This document shows positions 1 through 8,891 of a stretch of 47,271 nt of DNA, in pieces. The stretch lies in contig JAKPTF010000003.1 in NCBI GenBank assembly GCA_029571225.1, positions 1 through 47,271 of the forward strand, in the 5' to 3' direction. Source of the stretch: Candidatus Omnitrophota bacterium. Lineage in GTDB: Bacteria; Omnitrophota; Gorgyraeia; Gygaellales; Profunditerraquicolaceae. The notes beneath the pieces are model-generated. The model made no database searches. It was not told where the DNA came from and saw nothing but the letters and a program-made list of their open reading frames with translations. The translations under genes and the position numbers were made by a program. Within the stretch, counting starts at the first letter, position 1. The number at the start of each line of letters is the position of its first letter.

Positions 1-255
1 GCCGCGCTCGGCATCCGTCTCGATATCAGGTATTTTTTCATCTACATGCCGATTATCGGCACGATAACCATGCTGCCGGTTTCTATCGCGGGCCTCGGGG
101 TCCGGGAGGACGCGACCGTTCGTTTTTTCTCGAAAGCGGGCGTCGGCCACGATGCCGCGCTGGCCATGTCCCTGACCGGTTTTTTCATCTCGGTCTTGTT
201 CGCCGCCGCAGGGGGGCTCTATTATGTCTTTACACTACATCGTAGACGGGTATAA
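1..255 (+). CDS. C-terminal fragment of a lysylphosphatidylglycerol synthase TM-region/flippase-like membrane protein (partial at window start)
   Basis: Frame open from base 1 (AALGIRLDIRYFFIYMPIIGTITMLPVSIAGLGVREDATVRFF...); 'MLPVSIAGLGVRE' is typical of the UPF0104/AglD-like family C-terminus. Confidence 0.7.
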   Translation, partial: AALGIRLDIRYFFIYMPIIGTITMLPVSIAGLGVREDATVRFFSKAGVGHDAALAMSLTGFFISVLFAAAGGLYYVFTLHRRRV

Positions 256-709
256 CGTCGTGCGCCATGCCTCGTTCGTGTCCCGCGGCCATACGTCGCC
301 TGCGCAGGCGCTGGCCCGGTGCATCAGGGACAAAAGGCTCTGCGGCAGCATGAAGAACAAAGTGACGCTTGTGTTCGACGGCTATCCGACCATGGGCATC
401 CCTTTGCGGCAGTCGCTTGACTGCGATATCGTATTTTCGCAGGACCGTAGCGCCGACGAGCAGATCCTGGACATGGCAGAGCATAGCGTCAATCCGAAGA
501 TCATGATCGTCGTGACGGACGACAGGAGAGTGCAGTTTCACGCAAAGGCGGCGGGAGTTTCGGTAGTGGGCGTGGAAGAATTCCTGACGGCAAAGCAAGA
601 GTCGGAAGCTGCGCGCAGGCGCAGAGAAGACCGCACGCCGGAAATCAGCGCAGTGGACGCCGCCCGCATCAACAAAGAGCTCCGGAACCTATGGCTGAAA
701 GAAAAGTGA
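224..709 (+). CDS. NYN-domain (YacP-like) ribonuclease family protein
   Basis: N-terminal 'HYIVDGYNVVRH', internal 'LVFDGYP' and 'IVVTDDRRVQFHAKAAGVSVVGVEEFL' match the YacP/NYN pattern. Confidence 0.8.
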   Translation: MSLHYIVDGYNVVRHASFVSRGHTSPAQALARCIRDKRLCGSMKNKVTLVFDGYPTMGIPLRQSLDCDIVFSQDRSADEQILDMAEHSVNPKIMIVVTDDRRVQFHAKAAGVSVVGVEEFLTAKQESEAARRRREDRTPEISAVDAARINKELRNLWLKEK

Positions 710-1467
710 TCCAGGGCGATTTTCTCAAGTTCCTCGGCACCGCAGGCGCGCGCTTCGTCATGATCAAGCAGTTGCGCAGGTCAGGCGGTATCTGGCTGCG
801 CGCACAAGGCGCGAACATCATCATTGACCCGGGGCCGGGGAGCCTGGTGCGCTGCCTCGCAAGCAGGCCGAAGCTCGAGCCCTCGGAGCTGAACGCCATC
901 ATCCTCACCCACCGGCACATCGACCACTGCAACGACGTCAATGTCATGATCGAGGCGATGACAGAAGGCGGGTTCAAGAAACGGGGCATTGTCTTCTGCC
1001 CAGCGGACGCGGTCAAGGGAGATCCGGTCATTTTTAAATACGCCCGCGGTTACGTGGAAAAAACCGTCATGCTCAAAGAGCGCTGTGATTACCGAGTCGG
1101 GGATTTCACATTCCGCACGTCAATGCGCCATATACACCCTGCCGAGACTTACGGATTGAAATTCGACCTCAACGGCCGCAGCGTCGGATTGATGACCGAC
1201 ACCAAAGCGTTCAAAGGGCTCAAAACATTCTATAAGGTCCATACCCTCATCATGAGCGTCGTTTTCCCGGAGCGCAGGCCTGCCATTGATCATTTGAGCC
1301 TTGAGGAAGCGCAGGAGCTGATAAAAGAATTGAAACCCCGGCAAGCGGTCCTGACACATTTCGGCATGCGGATGCTCGCTGCTGACCCGGCAGCGCAGGC
1401 CCGGCGGCTCACCCAGGCCCTCGGCATCGAAGTCATCGCCGCAACCGACGGCCTGACCATTACATAA
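691..1467 (+). CDS. MBL-fold metallo-hydrolase (RNase Z-like)
   Basis: 'IILTHRHIDHCND' HxHxDH-like motif, 'GLMTDTKAF', 'AVLTHFGMRM' near the C-terminus. Confidence 0.8.
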   Translation: MAERKVIQGDFLKFLGTAGARFVMIKQLRRSGGIWLRAQGANIIIDPGPGSLVRCLASRPKLEPSELNAIILTHRHIDHCNDVNVMIEAMTEGGFKKRGIVFCPADAVKGDPVIFKYARGYVEKTVMLKERCDYRVGDFTFRTSMRHIHPAETYGLKFDLNGRSVGLMTDTKAFKGLKTFYKVHTLIMSVVFPERRPAIDHLSLEEAQELIKELKPRQAVLTHFGMRMLAADPAAQARRLTQALGIEVIAATDGLTIT

Positions 1468-2025
1468 GTGGATAAGCCAAAGGCGCTTTTACATATCTGC
1501 TGCGGCATTTGCGCGAGCTGGTCCATTGAGAAGCTGAAAATGGACGGTTACGAAGTCACGGGCTTTTTCTATAACCCGAACATCGAGCCTCGCGAGGAAT
1601 ACGACCGCAGGCAGCAGGTTGCAGCAAATGTCTGCCGCATACACGGCGTCGCGTTTATCGAAGGCACTTATGACAACGGCGATTGGCAGCGTTGCATAGC
1701 CGGCCTTGAACGCGAACCCGAAGGCGGCCTGCGCTGCCATGAGTGTTTTCGCTTCAGGCTTGCGGCTGCGGCCGGATGCGCCCGCGATCACGGGATCAGC
1801 CATTTTACCACGACCCTCACCATCAGCCCGCACAAAAACGCCGGGGTCATCAATAATATTGGAAAAACTATAGCGCCGCAAGCGTTTCTGATGTATAATC
1901 TTAAAAAAGAAGACGGCTTCAAAAAGGCAAATATTTTCGCCAGAGACCACGGGCTTTACCGGCAGCATTATTGCGGCTGCAGATACAGCATGGCTAACAG
2001 AGAAGCCGGCACGAAAGGAAGGTGA
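1468..2025 (+). CDS. queH: Epoxyqueuosine reductase QueH
   Basis: 'LLHICCGICASWSIEKLKMDGYEVTGFFYNPNIEPREEYDRR', 'RCHECFRFRL', 'TTTLTISPHKN', 'YRQHYCGCRYS' are characteristic of QueH (former DUF208). GTG start. Confidence 0.88.
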   Translation: MDKPKALLHICCGICASWSIEKLKMDGYEVTGFFYNPNIEPREEYDRRQQVAANVCRIHGVAFIEGTYDNGDWQRCIAGLEREPEGGLRCHECFRFRLAAAAGCARDHGISHFTTTLTISPHKNAGVINNIGKTIAPQAFLMYNLKKEDGFKKANIFARDHGLYRQHYCGCRYSMANREAGTKGR

Positions 2026-2028
2026 CGC

Positions 2029-2262
2029 GTGAAATTCGACAGCAACCTGGATGAGAAGCTTTTTTCAAAGGAGCTTGAATCTGACGGCGTAAAAATCGTG
2101 GTAAGCGTGCATTCATATAACAACGGGGCAAAGAAGCTGCAGCTTGTCCGCGAAACGCGGGATTCCGAAGGCAACTGGCGTTTCGGCAAGCTCGGGCGCC
2201 TGACAAAGGCCGAAGTCGAAGGCATCCTGCCGCTCATCAACGAAGCGCTCGGCCACATGTAA
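2029..2262 (+). CDS. Small (77 aa) PC4/p15-like possible ssDNA-binding protein
   Basis: GTG start after an RBS-like 'gaaaggaaggtgac'; pattern 'VVSVHSYNNGAKKLQLVRETRDSEGNWRFGKLGRLTKAEVEGILPLI' resembles PC4-like folds (motif resemblance only). Confidence 0.45.
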   Translation: MKFDSNLDEKLFSKELESDGVKIVVSVHSYNNGAKKLQLVRETRDSEGNWRFGKLGRLTKAEVEGILPLINEALGHM

Positions 2263-2306
2263 TAGAAAGCATCATCAGCTGACCATATCCACAACCTTTC
2301 CAGCCA

Positions 2307-3512
2307 ATGGCGGATAAGCAGCTAATCAAGGTTCTGCTCGTAGAGGACAATCCCGAAATAGCCAGGCTAATCCGGGATATGCTGCGCAGGAGCCCGACGT
2401 GCACGTTCGAGGTTACCCATCATGCCGCGTTGAAACCTGCCCTCGAGTATGCCGCCTCGAATCCCATCGATATAGTAGTTGCGGACCTTACCCTTCCGGA
2501 TTCAGAAGGTTTCCCCACTTTTTTTTCCATCCGGTCAACGGTTCCCAATGTGCCCATCATCATCCTTACGGGCATTGACGACGAAGAAATGGCTGTCCAG
2601 GCAGTAAGGGAGGGCGCCCAGGATTACCTCGTCAAAAGCCAGATAGACATGCATATTCTGCTGCGCGCCGTTCAGTACGCGATCGAGCGCCATCGCATCG
2701 AAGCGGCGTTGCGGCGCGCCACGGTCGAGCTCGAGGAAAGGGTCAATGAGCGCACCGCAGAGCTTAGCCTTGCCAACAAAGAGCTCGAGCGCGAGATTGA
2801 GGAGCGCATCCAGGCCCAGACCCAGCTTGTACAGGCGGCAAAAATGGAGGTTATCGGCAGGCTTGCGAGCGGCGTGGCCCACGAGGTGCGCAATCCCCTT
2901 GCCATCATCCTCCAGGCCAAGGAGTATCTCGAGGGCCTTGTCGATACAAAGAACGAAGAAGTTTCATCGACCCTCCAATCAATGACCAGGGCGCTTACCC
3001 GTGCCGACACGATCATCAACGGCCTGCTCGATTTTTCCCGCATATCGCAGCTTGAGATCAAACCGCACAGCGTCAATGAGCTTGTAGAAAATTCACTCAT
3101 GCTCGTCAAGCATCAGTGCGACCGGGCCCATGTCACCGTCGAAAAGAAATTCGGCGAATCCCTGCCGCCTGTCAAGGCGGATAAGGTCAAGATTGAGCAG
3201 GTGCTTGTGAACCTGCTTATAAACGCCATAGACGCAATGCCCGACGGCGGAGTCATACGGATCGAAACCTCCGTTTCCGACACCGTTTCGGGCAAGGCCG
3301 TATGCGTCGAGATCCATGATTCGGGCAGCGGCATACCGCAGGAAAATCTTGCCAAGGTTTTTGATCCTTTTTTTACGACCAAGCGCGTAAAACACGGCAC
3401 AGGCCTTGGCCTTTCCATTGTCAAAAGCATCATGGAGATGCATCACGGATCCATTGATATACGGAACCGCACGGAAGGCGGGGCGACGGTAACATTGCTG
3501 TTCCCGCTGTAA
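2307..3512 (+). CDS. Receiver-histidine kinase hybrid (REC - coiled coil - HisKA - HATPase)
   Basis: REC 'LLVEDNPEIARLI...DIVVADLTLPDSEG...LVKSQ'; H-box '[16 protein letters not shown]'; G-boxes '[31 protein letters not shown]'. Confidence 0.92.
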   Translation: MADKQLIKVLLVEDNPEIARLIRDMLRRSPTCTFEVTHHAALKPALEYAASNPIDIVVADLTLPDSEGFPTFFSIRSTVPNVPIIILTGIDDEEMAVQAVREGAQDYLVKSQIDMHILLRAVQYAIERHRIEAALRRATVELEERVNERTAELSLANKELEREIEERIQAQTQLVQAAKMEVIGRLASGVAHEVRNPLAIILQAKEYLEGLVDTKNEEVSSTLQSMTRALTRADTIINGLLDFSRISQLEIKPHSVNELVENSLMLVKHQCDRAHVTVEKKFGESLPPVKADKVKIEQVLVNLLINAIDAMPDGGVIRIETSVSDTVSGKAVCVEIHDSGSGIPQENLAKVFDPFFTTKRVKHGTGLGLSIVKSIMEMHHGSIDIRNRTEGGATVTLLFPL

Positions 3513-3530
3513 CGTCTAAGGAGGAGCCAT

Positions 3531-3908
3531 ATGGCTGGAGTAAAAAAAATACTGATCGTGGACGATGAAGTGGATTTCGGGAAAATGGTCAAGCTCAATC
3601 TTGAGCGGACCGGGGAGTACCAGGTCATGCAGGAGACAAAGGGCCGCAATGCGGTCGAAACGGCAAAGGCATTCATGCCCGACATGATCTTTCTTGACGT
3701 CGTCATGCCCGAGATAGACGGCGGGGACGTCCTCGCCAAGCTCAAAGACAATGCGGCGCTCAAGGATATTCCCGTCGTATTCCTTACCGCGATCATCACG
3801 GACAAGGAAGCGTCCGCGGGCGATGGGATCGTCGCCGGACGGCCATTCCTCGCCAAACCGGTCACAACCGCGAAGCTGATAGACTGCATCAAAAAATACT
3901 TAAAATGA
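3531..3908 (+). CDS. Single-domain response regulator (REC only)
   Basis: 'ILIVDDEVDFGKMV', 'MIFLDVVMPEIDG', 'PFLAKPV'; RBS-like 'aaggagg' upstream. Confidence 0.9.
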   Translation: MAGVKKILIVDDEVDFGKMVKLNLERTGEYQVMQETKGRNAVETAKAFMPDMIFLDVVMPEIDGGDVLAKLKDNAALKDIPVVFLTAIITDKEASAGDGIVAGRPFLAKPVTTAKLIDCIKKYLK

Positions 3909-6247
3909 ACATAAGGCATTCCATGTCGGTGCGCATCATGCTGATCGTGTTCTTGATACTTTTTGTCGTTTTCACGGCAATGACCATCATGACGACCGTG
4001 CGCCAGACTGAATTGATCTGGAAAAGGAATCTCGAAGAGGCGGATATCATATCGGATCTGATCCTGAATGGCATCAGGTATCCCATGCTGACCGGAGACC
4101 AGGATGTTATCCAGCGCCAGTTCGACAACTATGCGCAGAATAAGAAGGGCATTGATGCGATATCCCTGCTCGATCACCGGGGCGTTGTCATGCGTTCGAC
4201 AGACCGCAGCCTGATCAATCAGATGTCCCTGGCGGATAATCTTGATCTTGCTTTGAAAGGTTCCGAGATACAGGGTTTCGTGAAAAAGAAGCGTACCGGC
4301 AAGCAAATTTTTTCGCGCCTGGTGCCCATACGTAATGAGCAGAAATGCTATGCGTGCCATGGCTCTGAGCGAAACATCCTTGGTGTCCTGCGCATTACCC
4401 TTGATCTTGAACGCGCGTTTGTCGAATTGCGCGATCTTCGCATCAGAAGCCTTCTGCTGGCGATTGTGAGCTTCCTTGCCATTGTGGTATTGCTCAATAT
4501 CTTTTTATTCAGGACCGTGATTGTGCCCATACGGAAACTGGCGGAAGGGATGAACGAGGTCGCGCACGGAAACTTGAACCAGCAGATTCTTTGCGCCGGC
4601 AGTGATGAAATCGGGTCGCTGACAAGAATATTCAACAAAATGATCGTCGATATCAGTACCCTGATCGAGAAAGAAAAGGCGCTGACCGCCGCTGAGCAGG
4701 AGCGCAAGGAGAAACTCGCGTCGGTCAATGCTGACCTCGTGCTTGAGATCAAGGAGCGGCGTAAGGCAGAGGAGAGGCTCAACACGGCGTACCGGCAGTT
4801 TTCCGATATCATCGAGTTCCTTCCCGACGCCACATTCGTCATCGATCGTGACCGCAAGGTCATTGCGTGGAACAAGGCCATGGAAGAGTGCACAGGAATA
4901 CTTAAGCGGGATATCATCGGTAAAGGCGATTACGCGTATTCGGTCCCTTTTTACGGCATTGCCCGGCCGATGCTTATTGACCTGATATTTCAATCTGATG
5001 TGGAAACCGAAACAGGCTATTCGTTTTTCGAACGCAAGGGGGACCGTCTTTATGCGGAAAGCCTTTCAACGACCCTCAAGGAAGGTTCGACCGTAATACT
5101 CTGGGCAATCGCATCGCCGTTGTACGACAATAACGGCGCGCTTGCAGGCGCGATCGAATCGGTGCGCGACGTAACCCAGCTCAAGCAGAACGAGGAGAAG
5201 ATTCTCCATGCGGCAAAGGAATGGCGCATCACCTTTGATTCCATCAACGACCTTATCTCGATCATCGACCGCGACATGGGTATTGTCAGGTGCAACAACG
5301 CCTTTGCCGCGCTTTCCAGCCAGAAGCCCGAAGACATGATCGGTAGGAACTGGTTTGACGTGGTGTACGGGCCGACGCAAAAGGTCGATTCGGAGATAAT
5401 CAAGGCCGTTTTTTTGAGCGGCCGCACACAGTTTGAGGAGATCTTTCTGCAGGAGATAAACAAGTTTTACGAGGTTACCGCGTCCCCGATCTTTGATTCG
5501 GCAGGCACCGTTACCGCATCGGTCCTTATCCTCAAAGACATCACGTCCCGCAAGGAACTTCAGAAAAAGGAGCGCCTGGCGCAGCTCGGCAAGCTCGTCG
5601 CGGACATGGCGCACGAGGTCAATAACCCGCTTATGATCATTTCCGGCCGCGCCCAGCTGTCCCTTATGGAGGACATCGATAATCCGGAGATCAAGAGCAA
5701 CCTTGGCATCATCATGGACGAATGCCAGCGCGCCAAGGATATCATACAGCGCCTTTTGAAGTTTTCGCGCCGCGGCAAGAACGAGATCACGGCGATCGAC
5801 GTCAATAAGTCTCTTGATTCCATCATCTCGATCATCGAACATCAATTCTCCCTGTCGAGCGTCGAGATCAGGAAACATTTCGGCGAGGGACTGCCGCCGG
5901 TTTACGGGGACGAACGCCAGCTCCAGGAAGTGTACATGAACCTGTTGTCGAACGCGCGGGATGCCATGCCCACCGGAGGAACGATCGATGTTACGACTAC
6001 CTGCACAACGAATATGGTCAAGATCACGTTAAAGGATTCAGGCATGGGCATGAGCGCTGAAGTCATGTCGCGCATATTTGAGCCCTTCTACACGACCAAG
6101 GAAAAGGGCACGGGTCTGGGCCTTTCGGTGTGTTACGGCATCATCAAGAACCACGGCGGAGAGCTTAATTTCGTCAGCGAAATCGGCAAGGGCACTGCCG
6201 CCATCATACAACTGCCAATAACGCGCGGAGGTACGGAAAATGGCTAA
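3905..6247 (+). CDS. Membrane sensor histidine kinase: periplasmic domain with CxxCH, HAMP, two PAS domains, HisKA, HATPase
   Basis: Two TM segments; periplasmic 'CYACHG'; HAMP 'IVPIRKLAEGMNEVAHGNL'; PAS 'FLPDATFVIDRDRKVIAWNKAMEE' and 'SINDLISIIDRDMGIVRCNNAF'; 'ADMAHEVNNPLMIIS'; 'GTGLGLSVCYGI'. Confidence 0.92.
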   Translation: MNIRHSMSVRIMLIVFLILFVVFTAMTIMTTVRQTELIWKRNLEEADIISDLILNGIRYPMLTGDQDVIQRQFDNYAQNKKGIDAISLLDHRGVVMRSTDRSLINQMSLADNLDLALKGSEIQGFVKKKRTGKQIFSRLVPIRNEQKCYACHGSERNILGVLRITLDLERAFVELRDLRIRSLLLAIVSFLAIVVLLNIFLFRTVIVPIRKLAEGMNEVAHGNLNQQILCAGSDEIGSLTRIFNKMIVDISTLIEKEKALTAAEQERKEKLASVNADLVLEIKERRKAEERLNTAYRQFSDIIEFLPDATFVIDRDRKVIAWNKAMEECTGILKRDIIGKGDYAYSVPFYGIARPMLIDLIFQSDVETETGYSFFERKGDRLYAESLSTTLKEGSTVILWAIASPLYDNNGALAGAIESVRDVTQLKQNEEKILHAAKEWRITFDSINDLISIIDRDMGIVRCNNAFAALSSQKPEDMIGRNWFDVVYGPTQKVDSEIIKAVFLSGRTQFEEIFLQEINKFYEVTASPIFDSAGTVTASVLILKDITSRKELQKKERLAQLGKLVADMAHEVNNPLMIISGRAQLSLMEDIDNPEIKSNLGIIMDECQRAKDIIQRLLKFSRRGKNEITAIDVNKSLDSIISIIEHQFSLSSVEIRKHFGEGLPPVYGDERQLQEVYMNLLSNARDAMPTGGTIDVTTTCTTNMVKITLKDSGMGMSAEVMSRIFEPFYTTKEKGTGLGLSVCYGIIKNHGGELNFVSEIGKGTAAIIQLPITRGGTENG

Positions 6248-6617
6248 GATCCTCATTGTCGACGATGAAGTCGAAATCGTCAGGATCCTTGAGAAATTCC
6301 TGACCAAGATGTCGTATGAGGTTGTTTCGACCTCCGACGGAGAAAAAGCGATCTCCCTCCTGGGAGAGGATAAGTCGCTTAACATGGCCATCCTGGACAT
6401 GAAGATGCCCCGGATTAAGGGCATCGACATCCTCAAGACCATGGCGGAGCGCAATATCACGCTTCCCGTCATAGTTCTGACCGGTTCGTTCGATGAGGAA
6501 AAGTATCTCGCCGATCTTCAAAAGCTCGGATACGGCCATGACGATATACTTCTCAAACCCATCGACCTGAACGAATTGCTGACGATGGTAAAAGAGAAGC
6601 TGGGTAAGAAAACGTAA
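6240..6617 (+). CDS. Single-domain response regulator (REC only)
   Basis: 'ILIVDDEVEIVRIL', 'MAILDMKMPRIKGIDIL', 'LLKPIDL'. Confidence 0.88.
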   Translation: MAKILIVDDEVEIVRILEKFLTKMSYEVVSTSDGEKAISLLGEDKSLNMAILDMKMPRIKGIDILKTMAERNITLPVIVLTGSFDEEKYLADLQKLGYGHDDILLKPIDLNELLTMVKEKLGKKT

Positions 6618-6650
6618 TACGGATCCTGTTATCTTCAAGGAGATGCCTGT

Positions 6651-7424
6651 ATGCTAAAAAGCGTTCTTGTTGTTGACGGCGATGTCGATTCGCGCGACAG
6701 GATCTATGAGATCCTGTCATCCATGGGGTATAAGGTCGAGTGCGCGCCGAACCTGAATGAGGCGATGGTCCGGCTTGAGAATGAGCGGCCGCAGCTGGTT
6801 ATCGTGGACGAGTCTTTGCGTCCGGAAGACGGGGTGAAGGCAGTTAAGAAAATCCGCCTCATAGACCAGGGGATGCATATTATTTTTCTTTTGAGCTCGG
6901 TCCCGGGCGCGGAGCAGGAGAAACAGGCGTACGCGGCCGGCGCCAGCAACGTGGTCCGCAAGGATTTTTCCAGCCATTTCATGTTCAAGAGCATCATCGA
7001 ATCGCTCCATGAGGTCAAGGAAAAAGCCCCCGCGGATACCTACGCGCCTCTCGGCCGGATCCTTGTCGTCGATGATAGCCAGGACATGCGGCTGATGCTG
7101 ACGACTTTCCTGCGCAACAGGGGTTTTTCAGTGGCGGAGGCAGGCAGCGGCGACCAGGCGCTTATGGAGATCAAGATCGAAAAACCAACGCTGGTGCTCC
7201 TTGACGAACGCATGCCCGGCATGGACGGGCTTGTCGCGTTGAAAAAGATCAAGGATTTTGACGAAGGGATCAACGTGGTCCTGTTGACCGGCGTCCAGGA
7301 CCAGGATATCATTCGCGAAGCGACCAAACTCGGCGCTGCGGATTACATCAATAAACCGTGCGACCTCGAGAAGCTCGAGGCCCTTATTTTGTCGATATTG
7401 GTGCGAAAGAAATACGTAAAATAA
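6651..7424 (+). CDS. Tandem-receiver protein (REC-REC)
   Basis: First REC 'VLVVDGDVDSRD...LVIVDESLRPEDG...VRKDF'; second REC 'ILVVDDSQDMR...LVLLDERMPGMDG...INKPCDLEKLE'. Confidence 0.88.
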   Translation: MLKSVLVVDGDVDSRDRIYEILSSMGYKVECAPNLNEAMVRLENERPQLVIVDESLRPEDGVKAVKKIRLIDQGMHIIFLLSSVPGAEQEKQAYAAGASNVVRKDFSSHFMFKSIIESLHEVKEKAPADTYAPLGRILVVDDSQDMRLMLTTFLRNRGFSVAEAGSGDQALMEIKIEKPTLVLLDERMPGMDGLVALKKIKDFDEGINVVLLTGVQDQDIIREATKLGAADYINKPCDLEKLEALILSILVRKKYVK

Positions 7425-7448
7425 CCACTCTGGAGGGGAAAGGGCTCT

Positions 7449-8204
7449 ATGGCAAAAAAGATCCTGATTGTTGACAACGATATTCAGGTAAGGGAACTGT
7501 TTTACGATCTGCTGACAAAAAAAGGGTACCAGGTTATCACTGCGGCCGGCGGTGCAGAGGGGGTGGATTATAGCGCGAAGGAATCGCCTGACCTTGTGCT
7601 CCTCGACATCAATATGCCAGGCATGGACGGTATTGACACACTAAGAAAGATCAAGGCCAATAACCTTTCAACCAAGGTTGTCATGCTGACCGGCCTTGAG
7701 CAGTCGATCCTGGAGAATCAGGCGCGGTTGAGCGGGGCTGCGGGGTTCTTGCGCAAGTCGCTTGACATTAAGGTCATCATGTCCATTATCGACGAAATGT
7801 TCATTCCCGGCAACCAGCAGCATGTCGCTGCGCTCGGGAAATCCGTGCTTGTCGTCGATGATGAGCCGCAGATCAGGTCTCTTCTGCGGGATTTCTTGAA
7901 GAAAAAGGGCTATAATCCCCAGACCGCTGTTGACGGCAATGAGGCGTTGAAGATGATCGACGAGGTAAAGCCAGAGATGATACTCTTGGACATGCGCATG
8001 CCCGGCATGGACGGCCTGGAAACACTGAAAAAGATCCGCGAGGTAAATCAGAAAGTCGGCGTGATCATGATCACTGCGGTCGAGGACCAGACAAAGGCCG
8101 AAACCGCGATGCGCCTGGGAGCGTATGATTATATCCTCAAACCCATTGATCTTGGATATCTGGATCTGTGCCTGCTTACCAAGTTTTTCTTGTCTGACAC
8201 TTGA
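7449..8204 (+). CDS. Tandem-receiver protein (REC-REC)
   Basis: First REC 'ILIVDNDIQVRE...LVLLDINMPGMDG...LRKSLD'; second REC 'VLVVDDEPQIR...MILLDMRMPGMDG...ILKPIDL'. Confidence 0.88.
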   Translation: MAKKILIVDNDIQVRELFYDLLTKKGYQVITAAGGAEGVDYSAKESPDLVLLDINMPGMDGIDTLRKIKANNLSTKVVMLTGLEQSILENQARLSGAAGFLRKSLDIKVIMSIIDEMFIPGNQQHVAALGKSVLVVDDEPQIRSLLRDFLKKKGYNPQTAVDGNEALKMIDEVKPEMILLDMRMPGMDGLETLKKIREVNQKVGVIMITAVEDQTKAETAMRLGAYDYILKPIDLGYLDLCLLTKFFLSDT

Positions 8205-8305
8205 TTTCTCATGAAAACATGTGTCGCGATTATGCAACTTTCTTTGCCGCATAAAGTTAAGCCGGATATCAGCCAGAAAATAATTATCATTTTAACCTTA
8301 AGGCA

Positions 8306-8334
8306 TTGCGATAGTTATAGATAGCGCGTATAAT
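8306..8334 (+). promoter_or_regulatory. Putative sigma-70 promoter for the PilZ gene
   Basis: TTGCGA (8306-8311), 17-bp spacer, TATAAT (8329-8334) in the intergenic region upstream of 8417. Confidence 0.5.
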
Positions 8335-8416
8335 CCCCAATTATCTTGGTATGATTAATGCTACTATTGAAGTAAGGATAATTATAGCTTAAACCGCTTC
8401 TGATCACGGGGGGGGC

Positions 8417-8776
8417 ATGGTACAGGCATTTCAAGGCGAAGACCGCAGGGCATCAAAAAGGATGCGCATGAACTGCACGGTTATCTATCGTGTCAATGAG
8501 CCGGTTACTGCGCGGTTCATGATGGCCGGCCGCGATATCCAGGCCAGGATGGTGGATATCAGCCAGAACGGCATGGCCATGGTGACAGATTACGATATTC
8601 CGCAAGACACGGTCCTGTCCATGCGTTTTACGCTGCTGAAAGTCAAGCCGGACGTTGTAAATTTTTCAGGGCCGATGGAGATCGTGGGGGAGGTCAGGTC
8701 GAACACGCCTGAAGAGAATAACAGCCACAGGCTCGGTATTTACTTTACCAAGATGCGCAGGGTCAACGTATCTTAA
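8417..8776 (+). CDS. PilZ-domain protein (predicted c-di-GMP binding)
   Basis: 'EDRRASKRMR' (RxxxR) and 'MVDISQNGMAM' (DxSxxG) PilZ signature; 'GGGGGG' RBS-like tract before ATG. Confidence 0.8.
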   Translation: MVQAFQGEDRRASKRMRMNCTVIYRVNEPVTARFMMAGRDIQARMVDISQNGMAMVTDYDIPQDTVLSMRFTLLKVKPDVVNFSGPMEIVGEVRSNTPEENNSHRLGIYFTKMRRVNVS

Positions 8777-8806
8777 TGGGCACGATACACCATCTGGATG
8801 GTATTC

Positions 8807-8885
8807 AAAAAAATCGGTGTCAGACACGAATTAAAGCGATTATTCGCGACAATAGATTTAATTCGTGTCTGACACCGATTTTTTT
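8807..8885. repeat. Perfect 29-bp inverted repeat around a 21-nt loop (REPIN-like doublet)
   Basis: Left arm AAAAAAATCGGTGTCAGACACGAATTAAA (8807-8835); right arm is its exact reverse complement (8857-8885). The same arm recurs at 12347. Confidence 0.85.
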
Positions 8886-8891
8886 TCAACT

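Noticed and set aside
8865-8891. N-terminal extension of the second REC-HK protein (MSDTDFFST).
   Set aside because: It is encoded by the right arm of the REPIN-like repeat; the domain starts at ATG 8892.
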